DNA of 64,000 nucleotides from Acidimicrobiia bacterium (GTDB taxonomy: Bacteria; Actinomycetota; Acidimicrobiia; Acidimicrobiales; Aldehydirespiratoraceae): the NCBI GenBank assembly GCA_022820805.1, contig JAJEEV010000041.1, positions 108,078 to 172,077 on the forward strand, given 5' to 3'. Each line of letters starts with the position of its first letter. Position 1 is the first letter of the stretch. The position numbers and the translations under genes are program-made. The notes beneath the pieces were generated by a model. That model ran no database searches. It saw only the letters and a list, made by a program, of their open reading frames with translations, and was not told the origin of the DNA. Of this stretch, positions 31,353 to 39,265 are shown one piece after another.

Positions 31353-31916
31353 TCATAACAGGCGGCGGTGCAGCTCGGCCACCAGCAGGCGCAGTTCGTC
31401 GGAGCAGCGGTCGAAGTCCTCCTGCTCACCGGCCCCGGGGTCGACGATCTCCTCCCACGGTTCCGGCGCCAGCGCGCCGAGTCGCAGTTCTCTCACCCGC
31501 TGCGGGAGATCGTGGGCAGCAGAACCGCCTTGCGGAGGCACCAGGTCCCTCGCCAAGCGCCGCAGCGATCCGGTGATGGGCGCGGCCGCAGGCACATTGC
31601 GGCGCATCCAGTGAAGGTGGAGCGGCTCCATCACCACCACGAGGTCGGCTTCGGCCGCGTCGGCGGCGCTGAACTGGCGGGACCGGTGGGCGTGGTCGGT
31701 AAGACCGTGCCGAGCCAGAGCGGACCGGGTTCGGGTCCCCATCGGATGACCCTCCAGAGTCAGCGTGCCTGCGCTGCGAACGTCAATCCGCTCGCCGGCG
31801 TCCAGGGCCCGCAGCATGGCCGCGGCCATCGGTGAGCGGGCCGCGTTGCCGGTGCAGACCATGTACACCACCGGCCGCTCGTGCATGTCCGTCATCCGCT
31901 CCCCGCCGACGTTCAC
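31353..31916 (-). CDS. Low-molecular-weight protein-tyrosine phosphatase family protein
   Basis: This protein of up to 187 residues has the P-loop VCTGNAARSP (C-x5-R-S), the active site of low-molecular-weight tyrosine phosphatases and related arsenate reductases. ADLVVVMEPLH and a late VDPGAGEQEDFD, which may supply the general-acid Asp, also fit. Two starts are possible: GTG 31916, which has a TAGGGT box 8 nt upstream, or ATG 31895 with a GGGGAGCGG site. The segment between about residues 110 and 150 is longer than in simple LMW phosphatases. Confidence 0.72.
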   Translation of the reverse strand: MNVGGERMTDMHERPVVYMVCTGNAARSPMAAAMLRALDAGERIDVRSAGTLTLEGHPMGTRTRSALARHGLTDHAHRSRQFSAADAAEADLVVVMEPLHLHWMRRNVPAAAPITGSLRRLARDLVPPQGGSAAHDLPQRVRELRLGALAPEPWEEIVDPGAGEQEDFDRCSDELRLLVAELHRRLL

Positions 31917-31924
31917 GCGGCTGA

Positions 31925-31930
31925 ACCCTA
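31925..31930 (-). promoter_or_regulatory. -10 box of phosphatase gene built on the ipdB stop codon
   Basis: On the minus strand the ipdB stop TAG (31930-31928) is the first half of TAGGGT, 8 nt before GTG 31916. Confidence 0.35.
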
Positions 31931-32704
31931 TGAGCGGAACTCGGCCTGGCGGATGCCGGTGGGATCGATCACCTCGCGGATCAGGCGGAGCTCCTCATCG
32001 GTGGGCAGGCGGCTGGAGGGCACCTCGTCGGGCACGGCCAGCTCGAAGGGGGTGGCGGCCAGCACATCGTCGATGGCCACGCCGGGATGGACGGACCGCA
32101 GGCGCATCGTCCGGTCGGGCGTCTCGAAGTCGTAGGCGGCCAGTTCGGTGACGATCCGGCGGATCTCGTGGAACCGGCCGCCGGACTCGCCGAGCGCGGC
32201 CACCCGGTCGTAGCCGGGACCCGACACCATGTCCACGCTCTCGACGAACGTGCGGGCCTGGTTGGGGATCCAGTAGCTGGTGGTGTGGTTGATCACGTTG
32301 CCGGGCGCGCCCCGCAGGCCGAGCAGCTGCGCCTTGGGTCGGCGGTAGTCCCCGATAGCGGCGAAGTTCTGGTTGCCGTGACGATCGATCTGGCTGGCGC
32401 CCATGACCACATGGCGGCGCCCCGCCCAGATCTGGTCGAACACCGTGCGGAACGGGAGGTACCCCTCGACCACGATGCCCTCGTCCTCGGCGGGATCGCC
32501 CACGATCGTGCCCAGCGGCACCGTCCCGGTCACCGCGTAGGCGATGGTGTCGGTGAGCATGAGGTCGGGCTCGAAGCTGGCCCGAGCCAGCCGCCCGGCC
32601 GCCACCGGGAACGGGCCCATGGGGTGGCACAGCAGCTCTCCGTCCCCCCGGAAGGCCTCAGCCAGGGCGACCAGGCAGATCTCGTCGATGGTGGCGGCGC
32701 TCAT
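31928..32704 (-). CDS. ipdB: IpdB-like CoA-transferase-family subunit (steroid ring hydrolase beta)
   Basis: This 258-residue class I CoA-transferase-fold subunit is very like mycobacterial IpdB. Characteristic blocks are FDQIWAGRRHVVMGASQIDRHGNQN, GLRGAPGNVINHTTSYWIPN, SVHPGVAIDD and the end LIREVIDPTGIRQAEFRS. With IpdA it forms the hydrolase that opens the last steroid ring (COCHEA-CoA) in cholesterol C/D-ring breakdown, which is established for the family. It follows ipdA with a 31-bp gap occupied by a 12-codon mini-ORF. ATG 32704 is preceded by GAGGGCAGAG. Confidence 0.8.
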   Translation of the reverse strand: MSAATIDEICLVALAEAFRGDGELLCHPMGPFPVAAGRLARASFEPDLMLTDTIAYAVTGTVPLGTIVGDPAEDEGIVVEGYLPFRTVFDQIWAGRRHVVMGASQIDRHGNQNFAAIGDYRRPKAQLLGLRGAPGNVINHTTSYWIPNQARTFVESVDMVSGPGYDRVAALGESGGRFHEIRRIVTELAAYDFETPDRTMRLRSVHPGVAIDDVLAATPFELAVPDEVPSSRLPTDEELRLIREVIDPTGIRQAEFRS

Positions 32705-32739
32705 CGCTCTGCCCTCGATCGGGGTCTGCGGCCCGTCAT
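32701..32739 (-). other. 12-codon bridging mini-ORF between ipdA and ipdB
   Basis: An ATG overlaps the ipdA stop (ATGA). Twelve codons (MTGRRPRSRAER) follow, and the TGA overlaps the ipdB ATG (ATGA). Length and layout equal those at 680-718 and 58704-58742. Its sequence also carries the ribosome-binding site of ipdB. Confidence 0.35.
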
Positions 32740-33608
32740 CGTCGCTCTCCAGGCTCGGTCCGCTCGGCCAGCCGGGCCCGGTAGTCCTCGTGTGAGGGCA
32801 GGTCGAGCCAGTCGGCCCGGAACCGGGCCCAGGCCTCCGGATCGCGGGCGGTGGCCGCGTACTCCCGCTGGAAGGCCTCGTCGCGGCCGTAGTCGGGCGG
32901 GCATTCGGTGAAGTGGGCGCCGCCGGGCGCCTCCACCACGCCGTCGGTGTGCAGGCGCGGGATTCTCAGCGTGTGGACCGATCCCTCACTCAGCAGATCC
33001 TCGGTGGCCACGAGCCGCTCGCACGACATGAACGTGCGCTCAGCCGCCATGGCGAACAGGTCGTCGAAGTACAGGTCGGGTCCGAGGAACTGCCCGTTTC
33101 CGGCGGCGTCGGCCCGGTTCATGTGAACCAGCGACACGTCGATGTCGAAGGCGGGGACCGCAACCAGCTCGGTCCGGTCGGCGTACGGGCTCGTCACGGT
33201 CTTGAGGTCGGGGTTGTAGGTGAGCATGTCGGAACCCAGCCCGGCCCGGGTCGGATAGAAGGGCACCCGATGGGTAGCCGCCAGCAGGCCCAGGTAGAAC
33301 GCGCCCTCGTCGTACTCCCGGGCCTCCACCGAACCGGTCTGGCGGGCGATCCGGAAGTGCGGCTCGAGCGGGATCGAATCGAGCGACACGAACCCGTAGG
33401 TGAGCTTGCGGACCCGGCCCTCGGCGCACAGCAACCCCACGTCCGGTCCGCCGTAGCTCACCACGTGGAGGTCGCTGAGCCCGCTGCGCAGGATGGCTCG
33501 CACCAGCGACATCGGCTTGCGGCGCGACCCCCATCCCCCGATGCCGATGGTCATGCCGTCGCCGAGCTCCGCGACGACCTCGTCCTCGGTCATCCGCTTG
33601 TCGGCCAC
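32736..33608 (-). CDS. ipdA: IpdA-like CoA-transferase-family subunit (steroid ring hydrolase alpha)
   Basis: This is a 290-residue alpha partner of IpdB. The start MADKRMTEDEVVAEL, GGWGSRRKPM (residues 24-33), VVSYGGPDVGLLC, YGFVSLDS, FDDLFAMAAERTF and VEAPGGAHFT (225-234) all match the mycobacterial IpdA pattern closely. The pair hydrolyses the ring of the HIP-derived CoA ester late in steroid catabolism. The start is GTG 33608 with a TACGGT box 7 nt upstream. It is divergent from an SDR resembling one found beside ipdAB in mycobacteria, reinforcing the steroid context. Confidence 0.82.
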   Translation of the reverse strand: MADKRMTEDEVVAELGDGMTIGIGGWGSRRKPMSLVRAILRSGLSDLHVVSYGGPDVGLLCAEGRVRKLTYGFVSLDSIPLEPHFRIARQTGSVEAREYDEGAFYLGLLAATHRVPFYPTRAGLGSDMLTYNPDLKTVTSPYADRTELVAVPAFDIDVSLVHMNRADAAGNGQFLGPDLYFDDLFAMAAERTFMSCERLVATEDLLSEGSVHTLRIPRLHTDGVVEAPGGAHFTECPPDYGRDEAFQREYAATARDPEAWARFRADWLDLPSHEDYRARLAERTEPGERR

Positions 33609-33615
33609 GACCGGA

Positions 33616-33621
33616 ACCGTA
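33616..33621 (-). promoter_or_regulatory. -10 box for leaderless ipdA
   Basis: TACGGT on the minus strand ends 7 nt before GTG 33608. A plus-strand TAGCTT (33643-33648) may serve the divergent SDR gene, whose leader would be about 40 nt and contains GGAGGGG. Confidence 0.4.
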
Positions 33622-33694
33622 GAAGGCCGGCGCAGGCAGCGCTAGCTTCGGAGCAGTCGGGGCCTGAGGGTCCCGCCAACCTCGGAGGGGTTGC

Positions 33695-34501
33695 GTGCCC
33701 GACAATCCGCTCGACATGACCGGCCGGACCGTCATCGTGACCGGTGGCACCATGGGCCTCGGCCGGGTCATCGCCACCAGGTTCCTCGAGCACCGCGGCG
33801 ACGTTGTCGTGTGTGCGCGCCGTGAACCGGAGGAGCCAGTTGCTGCGGCCGGACAGGAAGCAACCTTCGTGGCCGCCGACGTGCGCGATCCCGAGCAGGT
33901 CACGGCGGTGGTTGATGAGGCTGTGGGTCGCACCGGAAGGGTCGACGTGCTCGTCAACAACGCGGGAGGCGCCCCGCCCGCTGAGTCCGCCACCGTCTCG
34001 CCCCGGTTCAACGAGAAGATCATCGCCCTGAACCTGCTGGCCCCGCTGACCTTCGCCCAGGCGGTCCACCCGGTGATGAGCGCCCAGGAGGACGGCGGGG
34101 TGATCATCAACATCTCGTCGGTGTCGAGCATCCGCCCCTCCCCGGCCAGCGCGGCCTACGGCGCGGCCAAGGCCGGACTGGACAGCCTCACCCGGACGCT
34201 GGCTCACGAGTGGGGGCCGGCCATCCGGGTTCTGAGCGTGGTGGTCGGGCTGCTGCGCACCGAGCAGGCCCACCTCTACTACGGCGACGAGGACGGGATC
34301 GAGGCTGTGGGCCGGACTCTGGCCCTCGGGCGGCTCGGAACCCCCGACGAGGTCGCCGACGTCGTGCTGTTCTGCGCCTCCCCGCTGGCGTCGTACATGT
34401 CGGGGGCTTCGGTGCCGGTGCACGGTGGAGCTGAGGTGCCCTCCTACCTGCTCGCCACCACCGGCGAGGTCGCCGGGTACCGGCCGGGCTCCAAGCCGTG
34501 A
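33695..34501 (+). CDS. SDR of the ipdAB neighbourhood type (Rv3549c-like)
   Basis: This 268-residue SDR has cofactor motif TGGTMGLGRV, NNAGGAPP, the catalytic Ser in INISSVSS and YGAAKAG. It has the unusual VVGLLRTEQAHLYYGDEDG segment and the ending SGASVPVHGGAE, which I recognise from steroid-cluster SDRs of mycobacteria. GTG 33695 follows a GGAGGGG site. It is divergent from ipdAB and translationally coupled (GTGA) to a small membrane protein gene. The precise substrate is unknown. Confidence 0.78.
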   Translation: MPDNPLDMTGRTVIVTGGTMGLGRVIATRFLEHRGDVVVCARREPEEPVAAAGQEATFVAADVRDPEQVTAVVDEAVGRTGRVDVLVNNAGGAPPAESATVSPRFNEKIIALNLLAPLTFAQAVHPVMSAQEDGGVIINISSVSSIRPSPASAAYGAAKAGLDSLTRTLAHEWGPAIRVLSVVVGLLRTEQAHLYYGDEDGIEAVGRTLALGRLGTPDEVADVVLFCASPLASYMSGASVPVHGGAEVPSYLLATTGEVAGYRPGSKP

Positions 34502-34851
34502 GAATCCTGGGTTCCCGGCGGGCGGGCCGCAGCGCCGTGCTCGTGGTCGGGACGGCTGCCCTGCTGATCGGCATCGGTGCCAGCGCCTGGGCCCACGAGG
34601 GCGAGGATGAGCCCCTGCCGATCGACACCGGGGACGACCTGCGACCGGTGTACGAGGTTCCCACCGGCGCCGACCGGATCATCGGCTCCCCCGATCCCGG
34701 GCCGGACCCCCAGCATTCCGGCGACCGGGGAGGCAGCCTCCAGTTCGCCACCCTCGGCGCGGTGGCCGCGGCGGTCGGGGTGATCATGTGGCGCATCGCC
34801 CGCTCAACCAGGCGGACGGCCCGCGTCCAGATTCCCGAACCCAACCCCTGA
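34498..34851 (+). CDS. Small exported/membrane protein of unknown function
   Basis: This 117-residue protein has an Arg-rich start and a hydrophobic signal-like segment (about residues 13-31, ending SAWAHEGE). A polar Asp/Pro/Gly-rich middle follows, then a second hydrophobic helix (about 83-101) before a basic tail. Topology suggests an extracytoplasmic domain anchored at one or both ends. GTG 34498 overlaps the SDR stop. No family was recognised. Confidence 0.6.
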   Translation: MRILGSRRAGRSAVLVVGTAALLIGIGASAWAHEGEDEPLPIDTGDDLRPVYEVPTGADRIIGSPDPGPDPQHSGDRGGSLQFATLGAVAAAVGVIMWRIARSTRRTARVQIPEPNP

Positions 34852-34917
34852 CGCCAACCGCAACCGTGGTGGCCTGAGCGACTGACGGGGCCGCCCCCGC
34901 CCTAAACAAACCTGACA

Positions 34918-35007
34918 ATTCTGATCAGATTTGTGTTGTATTGACCCCGGGGGCAGGCTACCCTCCCTATTCCCGACCATTCTTATCAGATTTATCGGAT
35001 TCTGATG
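34918..35007 (+). promoter_or_regulatory. Operator-like repeats upstream of the siroheme/reductase operon
   Basis: ATTCTGATCAGATTTGT (34918-34934) and ATTCTTATCAGATTTAT (34979-34995) match at 15 of 17 positions. The first contains the palindrome TCTGATCAGA. A third, inverted copy GATTCTGAT (34998-35006) covers the start codon. The AT-rich run is striking against the GC-rich surroundings. TTGACC at 34941-34946 may be a -35. There is no ribosome-binding site before ATG 35005. It is probably bound by a regulator of nitrogen or sulfur assimilation. Confidence 0.55.
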
Positions 35008-35670
35008 GCCACCACTCCAACCCCATACCCCGCGAACCTCCTCCTCGCCGGACAGCCCGTCCTGGTTGTCGGCGGCGGCCCGGTCGCGGCCCGCAAGGTC
35101 GAGGCGCTGCTGGCGGCCGGCGCCCGTGTGACCGTGGTCGCCCCGGCCGCAGCCACCCCCATCGCCGAGCAGCCCGACGTGACCTGGATTCGACGCCGAT
35201 ACCAGCCCCCGGAGGCCGGCTCCTACCGGCTGGTCGTCACGGCCACCAACGACCCTGCGGTGAACGCCCAGGTGGCCCGGGACTGCGAGGCCGCCAACGT
35301 CTTCGTCAACTCCGCTGACGATCCGGCCAACTGCACCTTCACCCTGCCGTCGGTGGCCCGGCGAGAGCACCTGCAGGTGACGGTCTCCACCGATGGCCGC
35401 AGCCCGGCGCTGGCCCGCTGGCTCCGTCGGCGGATCGAGCGGGAGATCGACTCCGGCTACGCCGCTCTGCTGGAGCTGCTGGCCGAGACCAGGGCGGAGG
35501 CCAAGGCCGCCTTCGGCACATCGGAGGTGCCCGGCTGGGAGGCCGCCCTCGACGGCGGGCTGCTCGAGCTCATGCGGGTCGGGCGCATCGACGAGGCTCG
35601 CTCCCTGTTGCGGCAACATCTCGGGCTCCATGCTCCCCAGGGCTCCCCGGCGGAGGCGCTGGCCTCGTGA
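35005..35670 (+). CDS. Precorrin-2 dehydrogenase/sirohydrochlorin ferrochelatase (CysG N-terminal type)
   Basis: This 221-residue siroheme synthase domain oxidises precorrin-2 with NAD and then inserts iron. It has the Rossmann motif VLVVGGGPVAARKVEALL (about residues 18-35), VVTATNDPAVNAQV and NSADDPANCTFTLPSV, then DGRSPALARWLRRRIE leading into the dimerisation helices. Its length matches stand-alone CysG-B/Met8-like proteins. It overlaps the methyltransferase gene by 4 nt, so a usually fused CysG is split here into two genes. The start ATG lies inside the operator-like repeats. Confidence 0.88.
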   Translation: MATTPTPYPANLLLAGQPVLVVGGGPVAARKVEALLAAGARVTVVAPAAATPIAEQPDVTWIRRRYQPPEAGSYRLVVTATNDPAVNAQVARDCEAANVFVNSADDPANCTFTLPSVARREHLQVTVSTDGRSPALARWLRRRIEREIDSGYAALLELLAETRAEAKAAFGTSEVPGWEAALDGGLLELMRVGRIDEARSLLRQHLGLHAPQGSPAEALAS

Positions 35671-36428
35671 CCGTGCACCTCGTGGGCGCGGGTCCCGGCG
35701 ACCCCGGGCTGCTGACCGTGCGGGCCGCCGGCCTGCTGCGCGCCGCCGACACGGTCGTCTACGACCGGCTCGTCGATCCCGCGGTGCTGGAGCTGGCGCC
35801 GCCGTGGGCCGAACTCGTCTGCGTAGGCAAGACGCCGGGCGCTCCGAGCCCGTCCCAGGACGACATCAACGCCATCCTCATCGACCGGGGCCGCCGCTTC
35901 GGCTGCGTCGTGCGGCTCAAGGGCGGCGATCCGTTCGTGTTCGGCCGCGGCGGCGAGGAGGCCGCCGCCCTGCGAGCCGCCGGCATCGACGTCGAGGTGG
36001 TCCCCGGGGTGACATCCGCGGTGGCCGCGCCCGCCGCGGCCGGCATCCCGGTCACCCTGCGAGGAGTCTCCAGCGGCTTCACGGTCGTCACCGCCCACCA
36101 GGACCCGGCGTCGGGCCGGTGGCTCGACTGGGATGCGCTGGCCCGGGCCGGCACCACGCTGGTGATCCTGATGGGGGCGGCCCGGGCCGAGCAGATCGCC
36201 GACCGGCTGCGGGCCGGCGGCATGCCCGACGGCACCCCGGTCGCGGTCATCGGCGCGGCCACGACCAGCGACCAGACCATCCACCGCACCGACCTCTCCG
36301 GCCTGCGCCGCCTCCGTGTGGCCAGCCCGGCCACGATCGTGGTCGGCGCAGTCGCGGCCACCGACGTGCTGGCCGACTCAGAACTCGCGTCCATCGGCGC
36401 CCTGACACCCCAAGGAGCTGTGCCATGA
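35667..36428 (+). CDS. cobA: Uroporphyrinogen-III C-methyltransferase
   Basis: This 253-residue SAM-dependent methyltransferase makes precorrin-2. It has VHLVGAGPGDPGLLTVRA at the N-terminus, VVYDRLVDP, RLKGGDPFVFGRGGEEA, VPGVTSAVAAPAAAGIPVTLR and the tail motif VIGAATTSDQTIHRTDL. It completes siroheme synthesis with the upstream gene. It is coupled by 4-nt overlaps to both neighbours and starts at GTG 35667. Confidence 0.92.
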   Translation: MTVHLVGAGPGDPGLLTVRAAGLLRAADTVVYDRLVDPAVLELAPPWAELVCVGKTPGAPSPSQDDINAILIDRGRRFGCVVRLKGGDPFVFGRGGEEAAALRAAGIDVEVVPGVTSAVAAPAAAGIPVTLRGVSSGFTVVTAHQDPASGRWLDWDALARAGTTLVILMGAARAEQIADRLRAGGMPDGTPVAVIGAATTSDQTIHRTDLSGLRRLRVASPATIVVGAVAATDVLADSELASIGALTPQGAVP

Positions 36429-38254
36429 CCCTGCTGGAGCCCCACACCGCCGCCTCGACACAGCCCGAGCCGCTGGGCCCGCCGGTTGCGCCGGGCCCCG
36501 TCGACCCCGACATTCGAGCCGACGTGGACAAGTACCGGCAGCAGTACGACCGGTTCCTGAGCGGGGAGCTGAGCGACGAGGTGTTCCGGGTGTACCGGCT
36601 CACCAACGGCATCTACGGGCAGCGCCAGGGCGGCACCAACCAGATGGTGCGGGTCAAGGTGCCCTACGGGTCCATCCAGCCCGATCAGCTCGAGATGCTG
36701 GGCTGGCTGGTCGACCACTACAGCCGGGGCTGGGGCCACATCACCACCCGCCAGAACATCCAGTTCCACTACGTGCAGCTCGACCAGATTCCCGACGTGC
36801 TCGAGCACCTGGCCTCGGTCGGCCTCACCACCCGGGAGGCCTGCGGCGACACGGTCCGCAATGTGCAGGGCTGCCATCTGGCCGGCGCCTGCCCCCACGA
36901 GATACTCGACATCACCCCGTGGGCCGAGGCCACCTACCGGCACTTCGTGCGCAACCCGATAAGCCAGCGGCTGCCCCGCAAGTTCAAGATCAACTTCTCG
37001 GGCTGCGAGTCCGACTGCGGCCAGGCGATGTTCAACGACGTCGGCGTTATCGGCGTGGTCCGCCGCAATGAGACCGGCGAGATCGAGCGGGGCTTCAAGG
37101 TGTTCATCGCGGGCGGCCTCGGCACGACACCCCACCCTGCTCTGGCCCTCGAGGACTTCACGCCCCGCGAGGAGCTGCTCCCGACCATCGAGGCGTGCCT
37201 GAGGGTCTTCGACCAGGCCGGCAACCGCGACAACAAGCTGCGGGCCCGCATGAAGTGGCTGGTCGACACGCTCGGCTTCGAGGAGGTCCAGCACCGGGTG
37301 CTGACCCAGCGCAAGTTCCTGGTGGCCTCCACATCCTGGCCGGGCGGGATCCCCGCGGAGGTGCAGGCCGGCGGCGACGACCCGGCCGGCGTCCACGACG
37401 CCGCGGCTGTCACCGCCATCGGCCACGGCACCCCGGTGACCCTCGGCACCGGCAGCGCCTACGAGCGCTGGGAGCGGGCCAACGTGGTGCGCGGCGTCCG
37501 GGACGGGACCGTGTCGGTGTACGCCCAGGCGCATCTCGGCGACATCACCGGGGACCAGTTCCGCGCCCTGGCCACCCTGCAGCGGGACCTCGGCACCGAC
37601 GTCCGGCTCACCAACCGCCAGAACGTGGTGTTCCGGGGCGTCCATGCCGACGACCTGCCGCTCGTCTTCGAGCGGCTGAGCGTCATGGACATGGCCCAGC
37701 CCGGCGCCGAGCTGTCCCGCGACGTCGTCGCCTGTCCCGGATCGGACACCTGTAATCTGGCCGTCACCCAGAGCCGGGGACTGGGCCACGCCATCGGCGA
37801 GCAGCTCGAGGCCGAGGGGCTGGCGGAGGTGGGCGGCATCCGCATCAACATCTCGGGGTGCCCGAACTCCTGTGGCCAGCACCACGCGTCCGACATCGGC
37901 TTCTTCGGAGCGGAGCGGCGGGCCCACGGCCGGAGCGCGCCCGGCTACCAGATGCTGCTCGGCGGCCACATCGGCTCCCAGCAGATGCACTTCGGCGAGA
38001 GGGCCCTGCGCCTGCCGGCCCGCAACGCGCCGGCCGCCACCGCCCGCGTCATCCGCCGCTTCACCGAGGAGCGGCAGGCCGGCGAGCAGTTCCGGGATTG
38101 GATGCAGCGGGTCGGCGGATCCCGGGCCGTGGCCGAGGGCCTAAAGGACCTCGACGAGTTCCCCGCCTACGACGACGACCCGTCCTTCTACGTCGACTTC
38201 GACGAGACCGGCCCCTACGAGGTGGAGACCGGCGCCTCGGAGTGCGCAACCTGA
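36425..38254 (+). CDS. Siroheme-dependent nitrite/sulfite reductase
   Basis: This 609-residue monomeric assimilatory reductase has a siroheme coupled to a [4Fe-4S] cluster. Cluster ligands are Cys437 and Cys443 (ACPGSDTCNLA) and Cys479 and Cys483 (SGCPNSCGQH). The first pseudo-repeat shows RQNIQFHYVQLDQ, QGCHLAGACPHEILDITPW and NFSGCESDCGQ. It could reduce nitrite or sulfite with ferredoxin; sequence alone does not decide. ATG 36425 overlaps cobA (ATGA) and gives a sensible N-terminus. It ends 3 bp from the convergent dpp operon. Confidence 0.88.
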   Translation: MTLLEPHTAASTQPEPLGPPVAPGPVDPDIRADVDKYRQQYDRFLSGELSDEVFRVYRLTNGIYGQRQGGTNQMVRVKVPYGSIQPDQLEMLGWLVDHYSRGWGHITTRQNIQFHYVQLDQIPDVLEHLASVGLTTREACGDTVRNVQGCHLAGACPHEILDITPWAEATYRHFVRNPISQRLPRKFKINFSGCESDCGQAMFNDVGVIGVVRRNETGEIERGFKVFIAGGLGTTPHPALALEDFTPREELLPTIEACLRVFDQAGNRDNKLRARMKWLVDTLGFEEVQHRVLTQRKFLVASTSWPGGIPAEVQAGGDDPAGVHDAAAVTAIGHGTPVTLGTGSAYERWERANVVRGVRDGTVSVYAQAHLGDITGDQFRALATLQRDLGTDVRLTNRQNVVFRGVHADDLPLVFERLSVMDMAQPGAELSRDVVACPGSDTCNLAVTQSRGLGHAIGEQLEAEGLAEVGGIRINISGCPNSCGQHHASDIGFFGAERRAHGRSAPGYQMLLGGHIGSQQMHFGERALRLPARNAPAATARVIRRFTEERQAGEQFRDWMQRVGGSRAVAEGLKDLDEFPAYDDDPSFYVDFDETGPYEVETGASECAT

Positions 38255-38257
38255 GGG

Positions 38258-39265
38258 TCAGCGGGCGCTGATCTCCACTGCCACTGGATGGTGGCAGGCG
38301 ACGAAGTGGTCGGCGTCACCGACCTGCTCGGTGGCCGGCTCGACCTCACGGCACACCTCGGTCGCCCGCGGGCAGCGGGTGTGGAACCGGCAGCCGCTCG
38401 GCGGCGCGGTCGCTGAGGGCAACTCGCCCTCGATGTCGCCCTCGCTCGCATCCACGGTGGGCGCGGGCTCGGGTATCGACGCCAGCAACGCGCGGGTGTA
38501 GGGATGGGCCGGGCGGGCGTAGATCTCAGCGGTGCTGCCGATCTCGCACACCTTGCCCAGGTACATGACGACGATCCGGTCGCTGACGTTCTTCACCACC
38601 GACAGGTCATGGGAGATGAACAGCACCGTCAGGCCGTAGCGGCTCTTCATGTCCTGGATCAGGTTCAGGATCTGGGCCTGGATGGACACGTCCAGCGCCG
38701 ACACCGGCTCATCGCAGATCAGCACCTTCGGGTCCAGCGCCAAGGCCCGCGCGATGCCGATGCGCTGGCACTGGCCGCCGGAGAACTCGTGCGGGCGCCG
38801 GTCACCGAACCTGGCCTCCACCCCGACGGCATCCATCAGCTCGTCGATGCTGTCGCGGCTCCACGACCCGATGTCGTCGCCCCACACCGCCAGACCCTCG
38901 GAGATCACGTCGCGCACCCGGCGGCGCGGGTTGAGCGATGAGATCGGGTCCTGGAAGATCATCTGCAGGTTGGGCCGCACCTTGCGCAGCTCCTCGCCCT
39001 CGAGGCCGGCGAGGTCCTGGCCCTGGAATCGCACCTCCCCGGCGGTGATGTCCACCAAGCGGATGATTGCCCGGGCCACGGTCGACTTCCCGCACCCCGA
39101 CTCGCCGACGATTCCGAGCGTCTCACCGCCGGCTACGTCGAAGCTCACCTCCGAGACGGCGTGCACCACACGTTTGCGGCCCGCGGGAAACTGCACGACA
39201 AGGTCCCGGACGCTCAGCAGGACATCGTCCCGGTCGCGCAGCTGGGCGTGTCCCCGGCCGGCCAT
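38258..39265 (-). CDS. dppF: Peptide/nickel-type ABC transporter ATPase (DppF-like)
   Basis: This 335-residue ATPase has Walker A GESGCGKST, Q-loop IFQDPISSLNPRRRV, signature FSGGQCQRIGIARAL, Walker B VLICDEPVSALDVS and switch FISHDLSVV. The C-terminal oligopeptide-transporter domain has the cysteines CRFHTRCP and CREVEP, the [4Fe-4S]-like motif of the family. ATG 39265 shares one base with the upstream stop (TGATG). It is the last gene of a long minus-strand operon. Confidence 0.9.
   Translation of the reverse strand: MAGRGHAQLRDRDDVLLSVRDLVVQFPAGRKRVVHAVSEVSFDVAGGETLGIVGESGCGKSTVARAIIRLVDITAGEVRFQGQDLAGLEGEELRKVRPNLQMIFQDPISSLNPRRRVRDVISEGLAVWGDDIGSWSRDSIDELMDAVGVEARFGDRRPHEFSGGQCQRIGIARALALDPKVLICDEPVSALDVSIQAQILNLIQDMKSRYGLTVLFISHDLSVVKNVSDRIVVMYLGKVCEIGSTAEIYARPAHPYTRALLASIPEPAPTVDASEGDIEGELPSATAPPSGCRFHTRCPRATEVCREVEPATEQVGDADHFVACHHPVAVEISAR

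Noticed and set aside
35759..37990. A 743-codon minus-strand frame over the siroheme/reductase operon
   Set aside because: It lies opposite genes with unmistakable motifs (CobA, nitrite/sulfite reductase) and has a His/Gly/Val-rich composition typical of antisense GC-rich frames.
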